In this document: piece by piece, positions 38,201 to 39,868 of the stretch
Layout of the letters: every line of letters starts with the position of its first letter
Numbering within the stretch: position 1 is the first letter of the stretch
Assembly: GCA_017537165.1 (NCBI GenBank)
Contig: JAFYLI010000018.1
Location: 1 to 39,868, forward strand
Reading direction: 5' to 3'
Length of the DNA stretch: 39,868 nt
Source of the DNA: Oscillospiraceae bacterium
GTDB taxonomy: Bacteria > Bacillota > Clostridia > Oscillospirales > Oscillospiraceae
Made by a program: the position numbers and the translations under genes
Notes under the pieces: model-generated
Told to the model about the DNA's origin: nothing
Database searches by the model: none
The model's input: only the letters and a program-made list of their open reading frames with translations

Positions 38201-39868
38201 ATGAACACAAAAGTACCGTTCAGAGAAATGTTCTCCTGCTGCACTTCGGAGGACGGATTTTTCTCCATACTGGACAAGTCCAACGTGGTTGGCATTTCGG
38301 TAGACAGAAAAACCGCTTCCATGCGGCTTAAAATAGAATTTCCCCAGACTCCCGCTCCCGTTATGGTAGGCCTCATTGAGGAAGGCATCGCCCGCGAGCT
38401 GGAGATAAACAAGGTAAGCGTAGAGGTATTCATCTCCGCCGCGGCAGTGAAGAAGAACGCGCCCGAGACCAAGCTCCCCCGCATGCTGGTGGGCAAGAAG
38501 ATAACGGGCAACGCCGTTCCCATCTCCGAGCTGAACGTTGAAACGGGCCGCTGCGTGGTTACGGGCGAGGTTTTCGGCACAGAGCTGCGCGAGGTTCGCA
38601 ACGGAACCGCCAAGATACTGGACTTCAACGTAACCGACTTCACGGGCAGCCTGCGCGTTTCCAAGTTCATCAAAGGCGAGGAGGACGCAGCCTTTGAGCT
38701 TATCAGCGACGGCATGTACATCACCGTGCAGGGCATGGTGAGCTACAACCGCTGGCATGGCGACATAAGCATGGAGCCCGCCAACGTCCGTCAGGAGGAG
38801 AAGCCTTCCCGCAAGGATAAGTACGACGGCGAGAAGCGCGTAGAGCTTCATTTCCACAGCCGTTACTCTTCCCTCGATGCGCTCACCGACATAAGCGCCG
38901 CCGTAAAAACCGCTGCCAAGTGGGGCCACAAGGCCATCGCCCTCACCGACCACGGTGTGGCGCAGGGTTTCCCCGAGCTTTGCAGCGCCGGCAAAAAGAA
39001 CGGCATCAAGGTCATCTACGGCGTAGAGGGCTATTACATAAACGACGTTGACGACCGCGTGGTGGTCCACGGCGACGGCGATTTCCCCCTCGACGGTGAG
39101 TTCGTTGCCTTCGACCTTGAAACTACGGGTCTTTCTCCCGAAAACGATCGCATCACCGAAATAGGCGCAGTCATTATCAAGGACGGCAAGGAGGCCGCCC
39201 GCTTCCAGACCTTCGTTGACCCCGGCAAGAGCATCCCCTTCGAGGTAACCAAGCTTACGGGCATCCGCGACAGCGACGTTAAGGGCGCGCCCAAGGAGGC
39301 CGAGGCAGTAGGCGAATTTATGAAGTTCGTAGGCGGCAGACCCATCGTTGCCCACAACGCAGACTTCGACACCGCCTTTATCGCCAACGCATGCGAGCGC
39401 ATGGGCATGGAATATGACCTGACCAGCCTTGACACGCTGGTGCTCGCTCAGAATCTGCTGCCCGAGCTGAAAAAGTTCACGCTGGACACGGTAGCCAACT
39501 ACCTCTCCCTCCCCGAATTCAATCATCACCGCGCATCCGACGATGCGCTCACCTGCGGTCTGCTGCTGCCCCATTTCTTCCGCAAGCTGAAGGAGCTGGG
39601 CGTAGAGCGGGTTGCCGCCATAAACGAGGCGATGATACCCCTGCGCAACAAGGGCAACAATCGCCGCCAGCCCAAGCACATCATCATTCTCGTCAAGGAG
39701 CAGAAAGGTATCCGCAACCTTTACGAGATCATCTCCCGCGCTCATCTTGAGCACTTCCGCAAGTACCCCATTATCCCCAAGAGCCTGCTGATGCCTGAGT
39801 GGAGCAAAGGAGAACCGCCCCGTTCTGACGGAGTGTATCGAATACTGCATCACCAACAAGGTACACAC
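38201..39868 (+). CDS. polC: DNA polymerase III PolC-type alpha subunit, N-terminal part
   Basis: The gene is cut by the right edge, with about 556 residues visible. The order is that of the Gram-positive replicase: an N-terminal domain and an OB fold near 105-160 (CVVTGEVFGTELREVRNG). The start of the PHP domain lies near 217 (ELHFHSRYSSLDA, ALTDHGVAQG). The proofreading exonuclease is inserted with FDLETTG near 304, VAHNADFDTAF near 386 and HHRASDDA near 444. NLYEIISRAHLEHFRKYP and IIPKSLLM continue the PHP part. From about base 39792 the usual REGLIIGSAC-type continuation is missing and a foreign sequence begins, although the frame stays open. GAGGT lies 5 bases before the ATG. Confidence 0.93.
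   Translation, partial: MNTKVPFREMFSCCTSEDGFFSILDKSNVVGISVDRKTASMRLKIEFPQTPAPVMVGLIEEGIARELEINKVSVEVFISAAAVKKNAPETKLPRMLVGKKITGNAVPISELNVETGRCVVTGEVFGTELREVRNGTAKILDFNVTDFTGSLRVSKFIKGEEDAAFELISDGMYITVQGMVSYNRWHGDISMEPANVRQEEKPSRKDKYDGEKRVELHFHSRYSSLDALTDISAAVKTAAKWGHKAIALTDHGVAQGFPELCSAGKKNGIKVIYGVEGYYINDVDDRVVVHGDGDFPLDGEFVAFDLETTGLSPENDRITEIGAVIIKDGKEAARFQTFVDPGKSIPFEVTKLTGIRDSDVKGAPKEAEAVGEFMKFVGGRPIVAHNADFDTAFIANACERMGMEYDLTSLDTLVLAQNLLPELKKFTLDTVANYLSLPEFNHHRASDDALTCGLLLPHFFRKLKELGVERVAAINEAMIPLRNKGNNRRQPKHIIILVKEQKGIRNLYEIISRAHLEHFRKYPIIPKSLLMPEWSKGEPPRSDGVYRILHHQQGTH
39792..39868 (+). other. Non-PolC tail; different frame reads like a serine recombinase fragment
   Basis: The frame starting at 39795, directly after a TGA at 39789-39791, reads LSGAKENRPVLTECIEYC followed by ITNKVH. 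This resembles the S-G-x-x-x-x-R-P-x-L-x-x-h-I stretch in the N-terminal domain of serine resolvases/invertases. In the polC frame the same bases give a Pro/Ser/Gly-rich stretch without PolC features. This may be the edge of an inserted element or a chimeric sequence end; only 77 bases are available, so the identification is tentative. Confidence 0.45.

Overview
The window looks like a chromosomal segment of an anaerobic, moderately GC-rich Clostridia-type member of the Bacillota, probably of the Oscillospiraceae kind (inference from gene content). Support comes from a Gram-positive-type PolC replicase, the cdsA-dxr-rseP-ispG-polC order, a one-piece pyruvate:ferredoxin oxidoreductase, an SLH-domain surface protein, AAGGAGG ribosome sites, sigma-A-type promoters and dispersed palindromic intergenic repeats. 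No phage, IS or CRISPR locus is complete here. No tRNA or rRNA gene was seen.

Layout. 1-368: tail of a SatP/YaaH acetate transporter. 423-2321 (-): a UROD/MtaA-like protein with a QueG/RdhA-like Fe-S protein. 2509-6737 (+): lipoprotein, ferredoxin-type aldo/keto reductase, metallophosphoesterase and M16 peptidase. 7044-8336 (-): HtrA-like protease. 8461-10026 (-): a DUF4037 nucleotidyltransferase-like protein with DUF4125. 10109-13527 (-): the cobalamin lower-ligand operon cobT-cobU-cobS-short cobU-cobC. 13674-14645 (+): a TIM-barrel protein read divergently from that operon. 14864-18481 (+): nifJ. 18616-19644 (-): a second UROD-like protein. 19901-22279 (+): an unusual fusion of a Rossmann NAD(P)-binding domain with an (alpha/alpha)6 glycosidase-like domain. 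22421-26234 (-): a heterodimeric ABC exporter. 26509-27303 (-): a KduD-like dehydrogenase. 27425-33234 (-): a MacAB-like efflux operon that ends in an SLH protein. 33606 to the end (+): cdsA, dxr, rseP, ispG and polC.

How the genes fit together. Corrinoid chemistry recurs: five genes for completing and salvaging cobalamin, two UROD/methyltransferase-like proteins with the H-x-C metal motif, and a Fe-S protein of the cobalamin-using QueG/RdhA group. Acetate transport and pyruvate:ferredoxin oxidoreductase point to fermentation. Both export operons have a good promoter overlapped by a perfect inverted repeat near the start point, and the MacAB-like one also has a terminator-like hairpin in its leader. 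No regulator gene lies in the window.

Most noteworthy: (1) the Rossmann-glycosidase fusion, in which the expected catalytic base appears replaced; (2) the last ~77 bases, where PolC homology stops and another frame reads like a serine recombinase (insertion or assembly chimera); (3) the leader and operator of the MacAB-SLH operon, and its adaptor with a second lipoyl/hairpin module; (4) two families of palindromic intergenic repeats and a duplicated promoter cassette. All functions are read from motifs by eye; no database search was possible.
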